From a virus, in IMG/VR virus record IMGVR_UViG_3300043446_003430, positions 1-54,653 of that record: 54,653 nt of DNA. The stretch is one strand, 5' to 3'. Below are positions 25,152 to 33,639 of the stretch, one piece after another (positions within the stretch are counted from its first letter, which is position 1; every line of letters begins with the position of its first letter). The notes beneath the pieces are model-generated. The model did not search any database. It was not told the DNA's origin and saw only the letters and a list, made by a program, of their open reading frames with translations. The translations under genes were made by a program, and so were the position numbers.

Positions 25152-25865
25152 TTATGACTTCTTTTCTTTTAGAGCAGGAGTATCTTTTAGTTTAACGGAA
25201 AGCTTATCTGGACTTTCTGTATCCTTGTCGTGCTTTAGATATGCACTCTTTGGTTCTGCTTTATTTTTATCTTTTAAGACTTTGTCTACAATCTTTTCAA
25301 TCTTATCTACGATATTTCCACCAAGTGCTGGTGCTACATCTTTGTTAATAGGAGCATTTTCCTTGTTTGCTTTTTCTTCTGCCTTTACGTCTGTCTTGTC
25401 CGCGATGTCAACTTGTCTTTCTTCGTCAACATCGTCCATTTTGTCGGCTTCATTGGCTTCTTCCTTCTCGGATGGCTTCTTTCCAAATCCCTTTAAGCTC
25501 TTGTCATATGCTTTCTGAACATATGTCTTTTCGCTATCCTTGGCGTGTTGCTTTACAAGTTCCATCGCTGCTTCTAATGAGATTCCACGAGCAATCTTTC
25601 TTTCCGACTCGTTGGTTACGGAAACAACATCATAGCAATCTTCTGCGTTCTTTGTGACTTCGGCGGTCTGTTTTTCTGTTGCTCCTGCGGTCTTATTTGT
25701 GCCGTGGATTTGACGAACATTGGCATCTTTGCCCATAGCCTTGATCAGTGCTTCTTCAGCATTCTTGTCTTTTTTGTCTGTATGAATTGGTGTACCAAAC
25801 TGGTTATTGGTGATTTCTTGGATGACAAGTTTCTTGATGGCTTTTTTTAGAAGATCTCTATTCAT
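25152..25865 (-). CDS. Charged protein with capsid-targeting-like N-terminus
   Basis: A 237-aa, very Lys/Glu/Asp-rich protein. The first 18 residues (MNRDLLKKAIKKLVIQEI) form an amphipathic helix with I15-Q-E17, an (I/L)xE site like those of the tagged proteins at 50-53 kb. One compact segment (about 80-125, CYDVVSVTNESERKIARGIS) may be folded; the rest looks disordered. It forms a single-gene unit with a TATTTATA element upstream and a good terminator downstream, inserted between early-type genes. I infer an internal head or core protein. Confidence 0.7.
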   Translation of the reverse strand: MNRDLLKKAIKKLVIQEITNNQFGTPIHTDKKDKNAEEALIKAMGKDANVRQIHGTNKTAGATEKQTAEVTKNAEDCYDVVSVTNESERKIARGISLEAAMELVKQHAKDSEKTYVQKAYDKSLKGFGKKPSEKEEANEADKMDDVDEERQVDIADKTDVKAEEKANKENAPINKDVAPALGGNIVDKIEKIVDKVLKDKNKAEPKSAYLKHDKDTESPDKLSVKLKDTPALKEKKS

Positions 25866-25888
25866 AAATAAAAATATATATGGTTTAA

Positions 25889-25896
25889 TATAAATA
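25889..25896 (-). promoter_or_regulatory. TATTTATA element before the 237-aa gene
   Basis: TATTTATA on the coding (minus) strand, 23 bases before the ATG at 25865. It belongs to the recurrent set seen before structural genes. Confidence 0.4.
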
Positions 25897-25911
25897 GTAG
25901 ATTATAACAAA

Positions 25912-25935
25912 AAACCGCCATATTACAGGCGGTTT
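25912..25935 (-). terminator. Intrinsic terminator after nrdA
   Basis: An 8-bp stem (aaaccgcc / ggcggttt) closes an 8-base loop, followed on the minus strand by TTTTTG. It lies 17 bases after the nrdA stop at 25953. Confidence 0.8.
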
Positions 25936-25952
25936 GATGTGTTTTTATAATC

Positions 25953-27602
25953 TTAAGCTTCGCAGCTCTTACATTCTAGGATACTTCGTCCAAGCTCTTG
26001 TGCTGGGTTTGTACCACGTTGGTAATAAAGGCACTTTATACCATTCTCCCAAGCGAATATAAGCAGCTGATTTACATCTTTGACCGGAGTCTTAGGATGA
26101 ATCATCAGGTTCAAGGATTGACCTTGATCGATATATTTCTGACGTGCAGCCGCTTGGATAATGATTTCCTTTTGAGAGATTTCACCAAATGTCTTGAATA
26201 CTTCCTTTTCGTGTTCGGACAGGAACTCAAGATGCTGCACAGAACCACCCTTAAGAAGGATGCTCTTCCAAACATCGGCATTGTTCTTGTCGTGCTTGTT
26301 CAATACAGCTTCCAGATAAGGATTGCGATATGTGAACTTGCCCTTAGCAAGATCCTTTGTATAATAATTGCTGTTTAGTGGCTCAATGCTTGGTGAGACT
26401 TGACCAAGAATGAATGAACTGCTGGTTGTTGGAGCAATAGCCATTGTAGTGACATTGCGACGACCCTGTCCCTTCAGTAAGGCGGGTTCACCATACTCTT
26501 CAGCCATTTGCTTACTTGCGGCATAACTCTTGTCACGAATCAAACGATGAATTTGTGTGTTCAGGAATTTGGCTTCCATACTTTCGAATGGAATCATCTT
26601 GCTTTGCAGGAATGAATGCCAGCCAAGAACACCAATACCAAGTGCTCGTTGGTTCTTGGCGAAGTTGTGAGCAGCTTTCAGGAATGGAATATTTTCGGTC
26701 GCCTGAATATAATCTTCCATTACAGCGTCGAGGAAGTATGTCATTGTCTCGACAGCATCGGTAGATTTCCAATCTTCATAATGAAGCAGATTCATAGAAG
26801 ACAGATTGCAAACAAATGTTTCGTCGGCAGAAGAACTCAAGCAGATTTCAGAACAAAGATTGGAAGCGTGAATCTTCATCTTCTTTTCCTTGTATACTTC
26901 TGGCGCGTTGTCATTTACATTATCTGTAAAGAAAATGTATGGATATCCGCTTTCAAAGCGCTTCTTAAGAACTTTGGCCCAAACGGTGCGAGCATCCTTG
27001 TCGCCATCAATCATCTTCTTCATAAACTTGTTACCGACACAAACGCCGATGCTCAAGTCTTGAATAGCATGACCTTCTTCACGAATGCCAAGGAACTCCA
27101 TGATGTCCGGATGTTCGATTGGAAGATAAGCAGCAAAACTACCACGGCGAACGTTTGACTGCGATACCACGCGAGTAACGGCGTCAAACATTTCCATAAA
27201 ATGAACTGGTCCAGAACTTGTGCCACCAACGCTAATTGGTGTTCCTCTGCTGCGAAGATCGCCAAAATAACCGGATGTGCCAGCGCCATACTTTGTAAGC
27301 ATACCGACTTCAGCAGTCTTTTCCAAGATTGCGTTCATCGTGTCTGATACATAAGACCCGTTACAAGATATAGACAATCCTCGTCCGTTTCCAAAGTTTG
27401 CCCAAACAGGAGATGATAAACTATACCATCCCTTGTGCATATAAGATTCAAACTTTTCAGCGAATCCTTTCTTCTTTAGAATTTTTTCGGCGGCTTTGGC
27501 AATCTCGTGGATGCGTTCTTCCGCTGTTTGTCCTTTGGGCAAATAGCCTCTTTCAAGGAATGTGATGCTGTCCTTGTTCAGCCAATAGATATCCTTACTC
27601 AT
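25953..27602 (-). CDS. nrdA: Class I ribonucleotide reductase, large subunit
   Basis: A 549-aa catalytic subunit that reduces ribonucleotides to deoxyribonucleotides. The redox and radical cysteines are recognisable: C80 in SISCNGS, N248-L-C250-S-E252 (thiyl radical site), and C265 in FVCNLSS. LYYQRGTN near the C-terminus holds the radical-transfer Tyr pair, and the last residues include C544-x-x-C547 for reduction by thioredoxin or glutaredoxin. It is much shorter than E. coli NrdA (761 aa) and starts directly in the catalytic region, without the N-terminal ATP-cone. It follows nrdB by 4 bases. Confidence 0.95.
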   Translation of the reverse strand: MSKDIYWLNKDSITFLERGYLPKGQTAEERIHEIAKAAEKILKKKGFAEKFESYMHKGWYSLSSPVWANFGNGRGLSISCNGSYVSDTMNAILEKTAEVGMLTKYGAGTSGYFGDLRSRGTPISVGGTSSGPVHFMEMFDAVTRVVSQSNVRRGSFAAYLPIEHPDIMEFLGIREEGHAIQDLSIGVCVGNKFMKKMIDGDKDARTVWAKVLKKRFESGYPYIFFTDNVNDNAPEVYKEKKMKIHASNLCSEICLSSSADETFVCNLSSMNLLHYEDWKSTDAVETMTYFLDAVMEDYIQATENIPFLKAAHNFAKNQRALGIGVLGWHSFLQSKMIPFESMEAKFLNTQIHRLIRDKSYAASKQMAEEYGEPALLKGQGRRNVTTMAIAPTTSSSFILGQVSPSIEPLNSNYYTKDLAKGKFTYRNPYLEAVLNKHDKNNADVWKSILLKGGSVQHLEFLSEHEKEVFKTFGEISQKEIIIQAAARQKYIDQGQSLNLMIHPKTPVKDVNQLLIFAWENGIKCLYYQRGTNPAQELGRSILECKSCEA

Positions 27603-27606
27603 AAAA

Positions 27607-28581
27607 TTAAAATAGGTCGTCTGCTTGAATAGATTGTGTCTTCTTTGCGTATTCGACTGGTCTCTTGTGGAAGAAATCAGTCATAGTGTTGCCCATTACA
27701 TCCTCATCCATCCAAGTAGTCAATTCAATAATAGTAGGATCTACTTCAAATATTTTCTTGAATCCAATCATCTCAAGTGAGTCATTTAGACGCTTCTGTA
27801 CATATCCCTTAAGAATATCTGCACTGATCTTATCATCCTTATAATCACCGATCATCCAATCAATGATCTTGGATTCGGCTATATATGATTGTTCAGCTTC
27901 GTGAAGAATCTTGGCTTCAAGCTCTTCATCAAATAATTCAGGCAGTTCTGAACGGATTGTGTTTACGATTCTGACGCCAGCAAGAGCGTGCAATGTTTCT
28001 TCTTTGGCGGTATATGCGACTTGCTGTGCTGTATCCTTAAGCAGACCCTTGTAACGGTTAAACCAATTAATAATGTAAAATTGGCTGAACAGGGACACGT
28101 TTTCTACATACAATGTGAAAAGAATAAGCGAGTATATATACTGCTTGCGGTTGTCTGTATATACTTTGTCAAGATACTTGCGTAGATATTTCACGCGACC
28201 TTGAATAATATCAAGCTTCAGATTTTCCTCGAACACATCCTGCATCTGTAGCACATCCAATAGTTTTTCATATGCATTGTTATGAATAACTTCAATGTTG
28301 CTCATAGTAATGCCAAGATCACTCAATGCTGGATGGGGCAATACATCACCGAGCTTCGCCCAAAATTTCTTCACGGATATTTCTATCTGTCCAATCGCGC
28401 TAAGAGCATTCTTGATTATCACCTGCTCCTGTGGAGTAAGTTCCGTTTTATATTGTTGTAGATCGCTTGTGAATGTAAATTCATTTGGAGTCCAGTGTCC
28501 TGCCCACATCGCGTCTATATATTCCTGCGCCCAAGGATATCTGTTCGGTTTGCGCGCAATTTGTTCGTCAAAAATGTTCAT
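27607..28581 (-). CDS. nrdB: Class I ribonucleotide reductase, small (radical) subunit
   Basis: A 324-aa ferritin-like beta subunit. Metal and radical residues follow the class I pattern: E97-x2-H100-x3-Y104, with Tyr104 in the radical position, Glu160, and E195-x2-H198. A likely first ligand is Glu67 or the Glu/Asp near it. The C-terminus ends in an acidic/hydrophobic tail (SIQADDLF) for binding the large subunit. It is the first gene of the nrdBA operon and has the clearest SD sequence in the window. Confidence 0.95.
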   Translation of the reverse strand: MNIFDEQIARKPNRYPWAQEYIDAMWAGHWTPNEFTFTSDLQQYKTELTPQEQVIIKNALSAIGQIEISVKKFWAKLGDVLPHPALSDLGITMSNIEVIHNNAYEKLLDVLQMQDVFEENLKLDIIQGRVKYLRKYLDKVYTDNRKQYIYSLILFTLYVENVSLFSQFYIINWFNRYKGLLKDTAQQVAYTAKEETLHALAGVRIVNTIRSELPELFDEELEAKILHEAEQSYIAESKIIDWMIGDYKDDKISADILKGYVQKRLNDSLEMIGFKKIFEVDPTIIELTTWMDEDVMGNTMTDFFHKRPVEYAKKTQSIQADDLF

Positions 28582-28588
28582 AAAAGTT

Positions 28589-28594
28589 CCTCCT
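28589..28594 (-). promoter_or_regulatory. Shine-Dalgarno sequence of nrdB
   Basis: AGGAGG on the minus strand, 7 bases before the nrdB ATG. This consensus site is unusual here, as most other starts I inspected have no SD. It may reflect a gene acquired from another source or a need for high translation. Confidence 0.8.
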
Positions 28595-28668
28595 GTTGGT
28601 TCGGTTGTGTGGAGAATAAATACAGCTTATAAAAAATAATTGTTATAAAAAAATTTTAGAAAATTTTA

Positions 28669-30066
28669 TCACAAATCGGTGTTTTCGCCATTTTGATTTT
28701 GGCGAGAACTATTCCATTTGTTCTTCAACATTGTCTTCATCGACGATTCGTCATCCTCCATTGACGATTGAATTGCCATTGCTTCCTTGGATTTCGCATC
28801 AAAGATTTGAATATCTCCGTTGCCTGTGTTCATTTTCGCGTAAAGTGTGATGCCGTCCGGACCAAAACGATTCTTGATCACGTGACAGCGAGCAGTATTG
28901 TTCGCTTTGTCTTGTGTATTGCGGCTGACACTCATCACAAAATCGGCAGTCATGATCTTGCGATACGAGTCAGCGATGTTGTGAGCCTGAACAATCTCCT
29001 CACTCAAGCCGCCACGATTGGTCTGCGAAGCAGTCCATACAGGAATCTGTAGTTCACCAGCAACCTGACGAAGTTCTTCATAGATTCCACCGGCTTCGCT
29101 GTAACTGTTGCTGTTCTTTTCTTTCTCAAGGGGACGCAGAATATCGGCGTAATCAACGACCATCTCATCAATCTTGATGCCTTCAAGCGCTTGAATACGT
29201 TCGATATGGAACTTAAGCGACTGAGCACTGACTGTCTTAAGTGGGAAATATTTTACAAACAGTTTTCCCTGAATCTTCTTGATGGCTTCAGCGACTTCCG
29301 GTTGACGATGCTTGATTTCTTGGAAATCAATGTTTGTGAAGCAGCAATCATAACGAAGACCAACATAGTTCTCGTTCAGTTCAAGCGTGAAGTGGGCAAT
29401 GTTCTTGCCTGTTCTCATAGCTCTTGCGCCAAGACTGCAAAGCAGCCAACTCTTACCAATACCGGCAGGAGCAACCACAATGCCAAGTTCACCAGGCCCA
29501 AGACCTCCATCCATAAGACTGTCAACAACTTCCCATCCTGTGGAGATGGTGTTGCGGCACATCTGACTCATACGTCCAGCAAGATCCTTGTGATAGTTGT
29601 GACCAAGATTGCGTTCCATACCTGCCTTCATAGCCTTGTCAACAAGACCCTTGATGCGGTCATATTCACCCGTCTTAAGAAAATCAACGGATTCGATAAT
29701 CGCGTTCTTCAATTTCTGGTTCTTGCAGAATTCAAGAAACTGCTCACGAACGAACTGAAGATCCTTCTCGCTGATCTTAAGATATACGCTCTTCAGATGA
29801 TCGACGACGGTTGACTTGAAATCGGAGTTCTCGATTGTGTCCACGCGAACCTTGAACACTTGCATCGTTGGCAAGTCCTTGTATTCGGCGTGATATGCAA
29901 TGATCTCCTTGACGATCCATCGATGAGCTTCGTTTTCGAATGAATCGATTTCGATGATGTCAACAACGCGCTCAAGGAACGCCTTGTCTGTCAGAAGACT
30001 TGCGATGATCTTGACTTGAAATTCAAGACCATATTTGTGTAGATTGTCAATAATTACGGGAGCCAT
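28669..30066 (-). CDS. 41: DnaB-like replicative helicase (gp41-like)
   Basis: A 465-aa RecA-fold helicase. The N-terminal ~150 residues are helical, as in DnaB/gp41. The motor domain has Walker A APAGIGKSW at 199-207, a conserved FTLELNENY (H1a-like), Walker B MVVDYADIL, and WTASQTNR with the sensor Gln. The C-terminal tail is Ser/Gln/Asn-rich. It would form a hexamer on the lagging strand. The next gene downstream is nrdB; RNase H lies upstream. A TTGACT-17-TAGTCT promoter precedes it. Confidence 0.9.
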   Translation of the reverse strand: MAPVIIDNLHKYGLEFQVKIIASLLTDKAFLERVVDIIEIDSFENEAHRWIVKEIIAYHAEYKDLPTMQVFKVRVDTIENSDFKSTVVDHLKSVYLKISEKDLQFVREQFLEFCKNQKLKNAIIESVDFLKTGEYDRIKGLVDKAMKAGMERNLGHNYHKDLAGRMSQMCRNTISTGWEVVDSLMDGGLGPGELGIVVAPAGIGKSWLLCSLGARAMRTGKNIAHFTLELNENYVGLRYDCCFTNIDFQEIKHRQPEVAEAIKKIQGKLFVKYFPLKTVSAQSLKFHIERIQALEGIKIDEMVVDYADILRPLEKEKNSNSYSEAGGIYEELRQVAGELQIPVWTASQTNRGGLSEEIVQAHNIADSYRKIMTADFVMSVSRNTQDKANNTARCHVIKNRFGPDGITLYAKMNTGNGDIQIFDAKSKEAMAIQSSMEDDESSMKTMLKNKWNSSRQNQNGENTDL

Positions 30067-30086
30067 ATATAATGATGATGTTTAAA

Positions 30087-30115
30087 AGACTACGTTGTAT
30101 TTGGAGTTTAGTCAA
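30087..30115 (-). promoter_or_regulatory. Sigma70-like promoter of the helicase gene
   Basis: Minus-strand TTGACT (complement of 30110-30115), a 17-base spacer and TAGTCT (complement of 30087-30092), before the ATG at 30066. Confidence 0.45.
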
Positions 30116-30130
30116 TTTGATTTAGAAAAT

Positions 30131-31198
30131 TTATTCGGATTTTGCCATAACGTGCAACGGATAGAACACTTCCTGCAACCATACGTGATAGTTGGGTATG
30201 GTGGAGTGCATACCGTGAGCAGTAAGTTTCTGAATGAAATGAAATTTGTTATAATCGTAGATGTTTTCCACCGCTTCTGATACTTTCATTTGCAGCGAAC
30301 CGGCGAAACTTGGATTCTTCAGTTGCATCAATAGATAATTTCTGGTGATGATGCTTGAATTTTCCACGATGGTGGAATATATCTTCTTCTCATTGACGCA
30401 GTCCTTCGCTCTGTTAAGGATGGAATCAACGCTTGTTTCGGTCGCTTCAGTGAGCATAGGAAAGCATTTGATCGCGGTTTTCAATCCTACACCCTTGACG
30501 CCATCAATATTATCGGACGAATCGCCTTCTAAGATACGATAATAAATAAAATTGGTAGGATGCACGCCATACTCATTGATTACATCCTGTACGCCATAAA
30601 TTTTTTTCTTGATAGGACTCCAGATGCATACTCTGTCACTGATTAGTTGGATAAAATCCTTGTCTCCACTCATGATGGTAACTTTGGACTGCGGATACAT
30701 CTGTGTGGCAATATATGCAATAGCGTCGTCTGCTTCAATATAATCAATGGAAATGACGCTGACAGGAAGACTGCGAAGAAAATCAATAAGTTTGACCATC
30801 TGATTGATCATAGCTTCTTGTTCTGTCTGCGGGTCGCTCATTTCTTCATATGCCCTGTTTACACGAACAGATACCTTACGGTTGTTTTTGTATTCTGGAT
30901 ATATGTCTCTGCGGCGCTGGCTTCCACCCTTGCCGTCAAATACTACAATGACTCGCGTAGGACGCAATAACTTGATTGCATATCCAAGACTAGTAAGAAA
31001 TCCAGTTACCCCACCTACGTGATCACCATTATCACTTAGTGTAGGAACAACTGTCCAACAACGAATAAAGTTATTGGTTCCATCCACAACAAGTATGTCG
31101 CTGTTCTTTTCCTTTTTTGTATTTACAGGAAGATTGGCGTGCTCACTTTTGATTTGTGAGAATATGGATGTGAATTTCTTTTTTGTATCGTCTTGCAT
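30131..31198 (-). CDS. rnh: 5'-3' exonuclease / RNase H (T4 Rnh-like, FEN family)
   Basis: A 355-aa FEN/PIN-type nuclease that would remove RNA primers and flaps. Acidic metal sites follow the family: ILVVDGTNNF (Asp39), VIVVFDGKGGSQRRRD, YIEADDAIAYIA and IMSGDKDFIQL. A helix-hairpin-helix DNA-binding segment contains GVKGVGLKTA. A ~30-residue basic N-terminal extension precedes the nuclease core. T4 Rnh has 305 aa. It lies 6 bases after the leucine-rich-repeat gene and just before the helicase. Confidence 0.9.
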   Translation of the reverse strand: MQDDTKKKFTSIFSQIKSEHANLPVNTKKEKNSDILVVDGTNNFIRCWTVVPTLSDNGDHVGGVTGFLTSLGYAIKLLRPTRVIVVFDGKGGSQRRRDIYPEYKNNRKVSVRVNRAYEEMSDPQTEQEAMINQMVKLIDFLRSLPVSVISIDYIEADDAIAYIATQMYPQSKVTIMSGDKDFIQLISDRVCIWSPIKKKIYGVQDVINEYGVHPTNFIYYRILEGDSSDNIDGVKGVGLKTAIKCFPMLTEATETSVDSILNRAKDCVNEKKIYSTIVENSSIITRNYLLMQLKNPSFAGSLQMKVSEAVENIYDYNKFHFIQKLTAHGMHSTIPNYHVWLQEVFYPLHVMAKSE

Positions 31199-31204
31199 TA
31201 TATT

Positions 31205-32269
31205 TTATAGTCTGCTTTCTACTTTTCCCTCATTTCTATTAATGTAGATGTCTTTGAAATATACCGTTTTGAAGTTTTCTTTCTTGACACTCAGCATAGG
31301 TAATATGTCTGGATGAAGGTTCTTGCTTTCAATCTGAGGGAAATCAATTTCTCCCCTCATATTAGAAATCACCGTTGCTGTGTCCACATCCAATTCTGTG
31401 GCGGAGTTAATCTTTAATCTCCAAAACATTTTGGTGGCGATTACCTCCATGACATCCTTTGGAATCGATTTTGGTCCCGGTGAATGCTGAAGTGCCCAAG
31501 TATGGTTAACGTCGTGATCCCATCCGCGACCAATATCTAAAGAATCTATTTCCGTCTTTGCGATTTCGGCAACAACTTCCTTTGATAAGGTGTCAAATCC
31601 ACCGATAGTAAGATGTGCACATTTCCACTTGCTCATCTGTTGAGCGGTTTCAACGGTAAACTCTTTTAATCCTCCGATATATAATCCTCCCCTATATCTA
31701 CCCAATGGTTTTGGATTTATTGCTTTCAGTGAATTTAGTTTAAGTCGATCAAACTTTACTCTTCCCATCAGGCTTTGAGTTGTATCGGAAACTTCCTCAA
31801 GTCCATTTAATGAAAGAGTCTGTCCTTTCTTCATAACATTGGCAAACTTTTCAAAGAATGAATCTGGTACTTTCTTCAACCCATCCAAATGAACATTTCT
31901 GGAGCGCCACTTGCGGGATGTTGCAAGCAATCCGGTCATTATATCAACCTGCTTTTCGGTCAATTCTGTGAGACCGTTCATGCAAAAAGTATATAAATCG
32001 GCACTACAAATAAGACTTAGTCCGACATTTGAGATTTTATTCACACAAGGAAAGATGGGATCTTGCCCATCGTTCATCAGTTGTGCTATTGCGGAATCAG
32101 TTATCTCTGTTGCTTTATAGTAATACTCTTCTTTATAAGCATCATATTCTTTACCTGCGATTTCCTTTGCGTTCTTTTCTTCTTCTGTTTCTGGTGTATA
32201 CGGAAACTCGTCATACTTGTCGCTTAACTTTTTTAATGTCTTTAATACTGCTGGGGTAATCTTACTCAT
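31205..32269 (-). CDS. Leucine-rich-repeat-like protein
   Basis: A 354-aa protein with a charged helical N-terminus (~1-60) followed by degenerate repeats of about 22-27 residues. Their pattern is L-x-L-x-G/S-L-x-x-L/V followed by a helix, for example LSLNGLEEVSD, LKLNSLKAI, LYIGGLKEFT, LTIGGFDTLS and LDIGRGWDHD. This resembles LRR units I associate with environmental bacteria such as Planctomycetes and Verrucomicrobia. LRR proteins bind other proteins. Its position between RNase H and RecA points to replication, but it may be an unrelated insertion. Confidence 0.65.
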   Translation of the reverse strand: MSKITPAVLKTLKKLSDKYDEFPYTPETEEEKNAKEIAGKEYDAYKEEYYYKATEITDSAIAQLMNDGQDPIFPCVNKISNVGLSLICSADLYTFCMNGLTELTEKQVDIMTGLLATSRKWRSRNVHLDGLKKVPDSFFEKFANVMKKGQTLSLNGLEEVSDTTQSLMGRVKFDRLKLNSLKAINPKPLGRYRGGLYIGGLKEFTVETAQQMSKWKCAHLTIGGFDTLSKEVVAEIAKTEIDSLDIGRGWDHDVNHTWALQHSPGPKSIPKDVMEVIATKMFWRLKINSATELDVDTATVISNMRGEIDFPQIESKNLHPDILPMLSVKKENFKTVYFKDIYINRNEGKVESRL

Positions 32270-32295
32270 ATATTTCCCTTCTTTAAGTGATAACC

Positions 32296-32319
32296 GTGGG
32301 GAGGTATTTCACTCCACAC
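32296..32319 (-). other. Stem-loop downstream of recA
   Basis: An 8-bp stem with one mismatch (gtggggag / ctccacac) and an 8-base loop, 8 bases after the recA stop. There is no T run on the minus strand, so it may be an RNA-stability or processing element rather than a terminator. Confidence 0.35.
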
Positions 32320-32326
32320 AGTCATT

Positions 32327-33553
32327 TTAGTCTTCTGCTCCTTCTGATGCTTCGTCATATTCAACGTCATCAGCCATCTCAGAATTTGGAGCCTTATATT
32401 TCATAACAAAATTCTCGACGAGTTTGTTATAAAGATAATCTCTGCATTCTGGTCTGTCTTTGAGCAGCTTCGGCAAGTCCCTCTTTTCAAACACGACTGT
32501 CTCCGGATCTTTTCCTTCAACAGGCATAATGAATTGTAGATTCTTTGCCTTCTTGTCTTCTTCTTTTTCTTCTTCCAACTGCTTCTTTGTCTTCTTTTCA
32601 CCTGCAACCTTTACCTTCTTGGCATTGGTTACAATATCCCATTCGATGAGATGTTCCAACCAATTGCTGAAGTTGTCGATGCCTCGGTCAAAGTAGATGT
32701 CAAATTCAGCACTTCGCATAGGTGGTCCCATACGATTTTTGACAACAGTGCACTTGGTACGAATACCAACTGTCTGTTTGTCACCGTTTTTAATTTGATT
32801 CAACTGCTTCAAGCGTAGGCGCAGCGAGGCGTGGAACGCAATGGCTTTACCACCACTAGTTGTCCAAGGATCGCCAAGTCCAACAAATCCTACCTTTTGA
32901 CGAAGCTGATTAGTAAAGCACAGGCATACACGCTGTTTGGCGATTAGCCCTGTGATCTTTCTCATCGCCTTGCTGATCGCAATGGCTTTGCCGGTGGCAT
33001 AACCATCAGCACCGTGATCGCTTGCCAGTTCCTTTTTTGTGGAAGCGGCTGCAACCGAGTCAACCAGAATAGTCACAAGACGATTCTTGCTGCTCTTGCG
33101 GACGAGCGTGATAATCTCTTCAACTTTGTCAAATACATCCTCTACTGTATCAACATTGATGTATAGCATCTTTGGAACGTCTACACCAATGGCTGTCAGA
33201 AAGTCCGTGGATACGGATGTTTCTGTATCGATGAATACTGCCAGTCCACCCTTCTTTTGAGTTTCCGCAAGTAGGTGAGCGCCCATAAGACTCTTACCAG
33301 ATGCTTCAAGTCCAGTTAGTTCCGTGATGCGACCAACAGGCAATCCGCCATTTGGGCGGTTTGCGATGGTTAGGTCAACGAGGCTGTTGCCAGTTGAGAC
33401 CCAATCGGTGATCTGCGAAGGATCATCTTCTGCATCGAGGAAAAAGGCGACTTTACCATCGCTGTTCTTATTGATGGAATCTGCCAATGCTTCTGCCAGT
33501 TCATCGCGAGATGAGTTCATCTCGTGTTCAATTGTTTTCTTCTTTTTTTCCAT
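32327..33553 (-). CDS. uvsX: RecA/UvsX-type recombinase
   Basis: A 408-aa strand-exchange ATPase. Walker A GLEASGKS at 81-88, Walker B VTILVDSVAAAS near 159-170, and FTNQLRQKVG resembling the RecA L2-preceding segment. The catalytic Glu is likely in FIDTETS near 107-113. A Lys/Glu-rich stretch (KKTKKQLEEEKEEDKK) near 320-340 and an acidic C-terminal tail (DDVEYDEASEGAED) are added. The motif pattern is closer to bacterial RecA than to T4 UvsX. It follows the SSB gene, separated by a strong hairpin. Confidence 0.9.
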   Translation of the reverse strand: MEKKKKTIEHEMNSSRDELAEALADSINKNSDGKVAFFLDAEDDPSQITDWVSTGNSLVDLTIANRPNGGLPVGRITELTGLEASGKSLMGAHLLAETQKKGGLAVFIDTETSVSTDFLTAIGVDVPKMLYINVDTVEDVFDKVEEIITLVRKSSKNRLVTILVDSVAAASTKKELASDHGADGYATGKAIAISKAMRKITGLIAKQRVCLCFTNQLRQKVGFVGLGDPWTTSGGKAIAFHASLRLRLKQLNQIKNGDKQTVGIRTKCTVVKNRMGPPMRSAEFDIYFDRGIDNFSNWLEHLIEWDIVTNAKKVKVAGEKKTKKQLEEEKEEDKKAKNLQFIMPVEGKDPETVVFEKRDLPKLLKDRPECRDYLYNKLVENFVMKYKAPNSEMADDVEYDEASEGAED

Positions 33554-33576
33554 AATGGATATAGTTTGGATGAGGA

Positions 33577-33608
33577 GTGGTGCGCCAGTACTCCCTCTGG
33601 CGCACCAC
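33577..33608 (-). other. Perfect 12-bp hairpin between SSB and recA genes
   Basis: gtggtgcgccag pairs perfectly with ctggcgcaccac around an 8-base loop. No T run follows on either strand, so it is not a classical terminator. It sits between the SSB stop (33640) and the recA start (33553) and could block 3' decay of the SSB message or dampen recA expression. Confidence 0.75.
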
Positions 33609-33639
33609 CATCATCATTTACTCTACTACTCCGTTCAAC

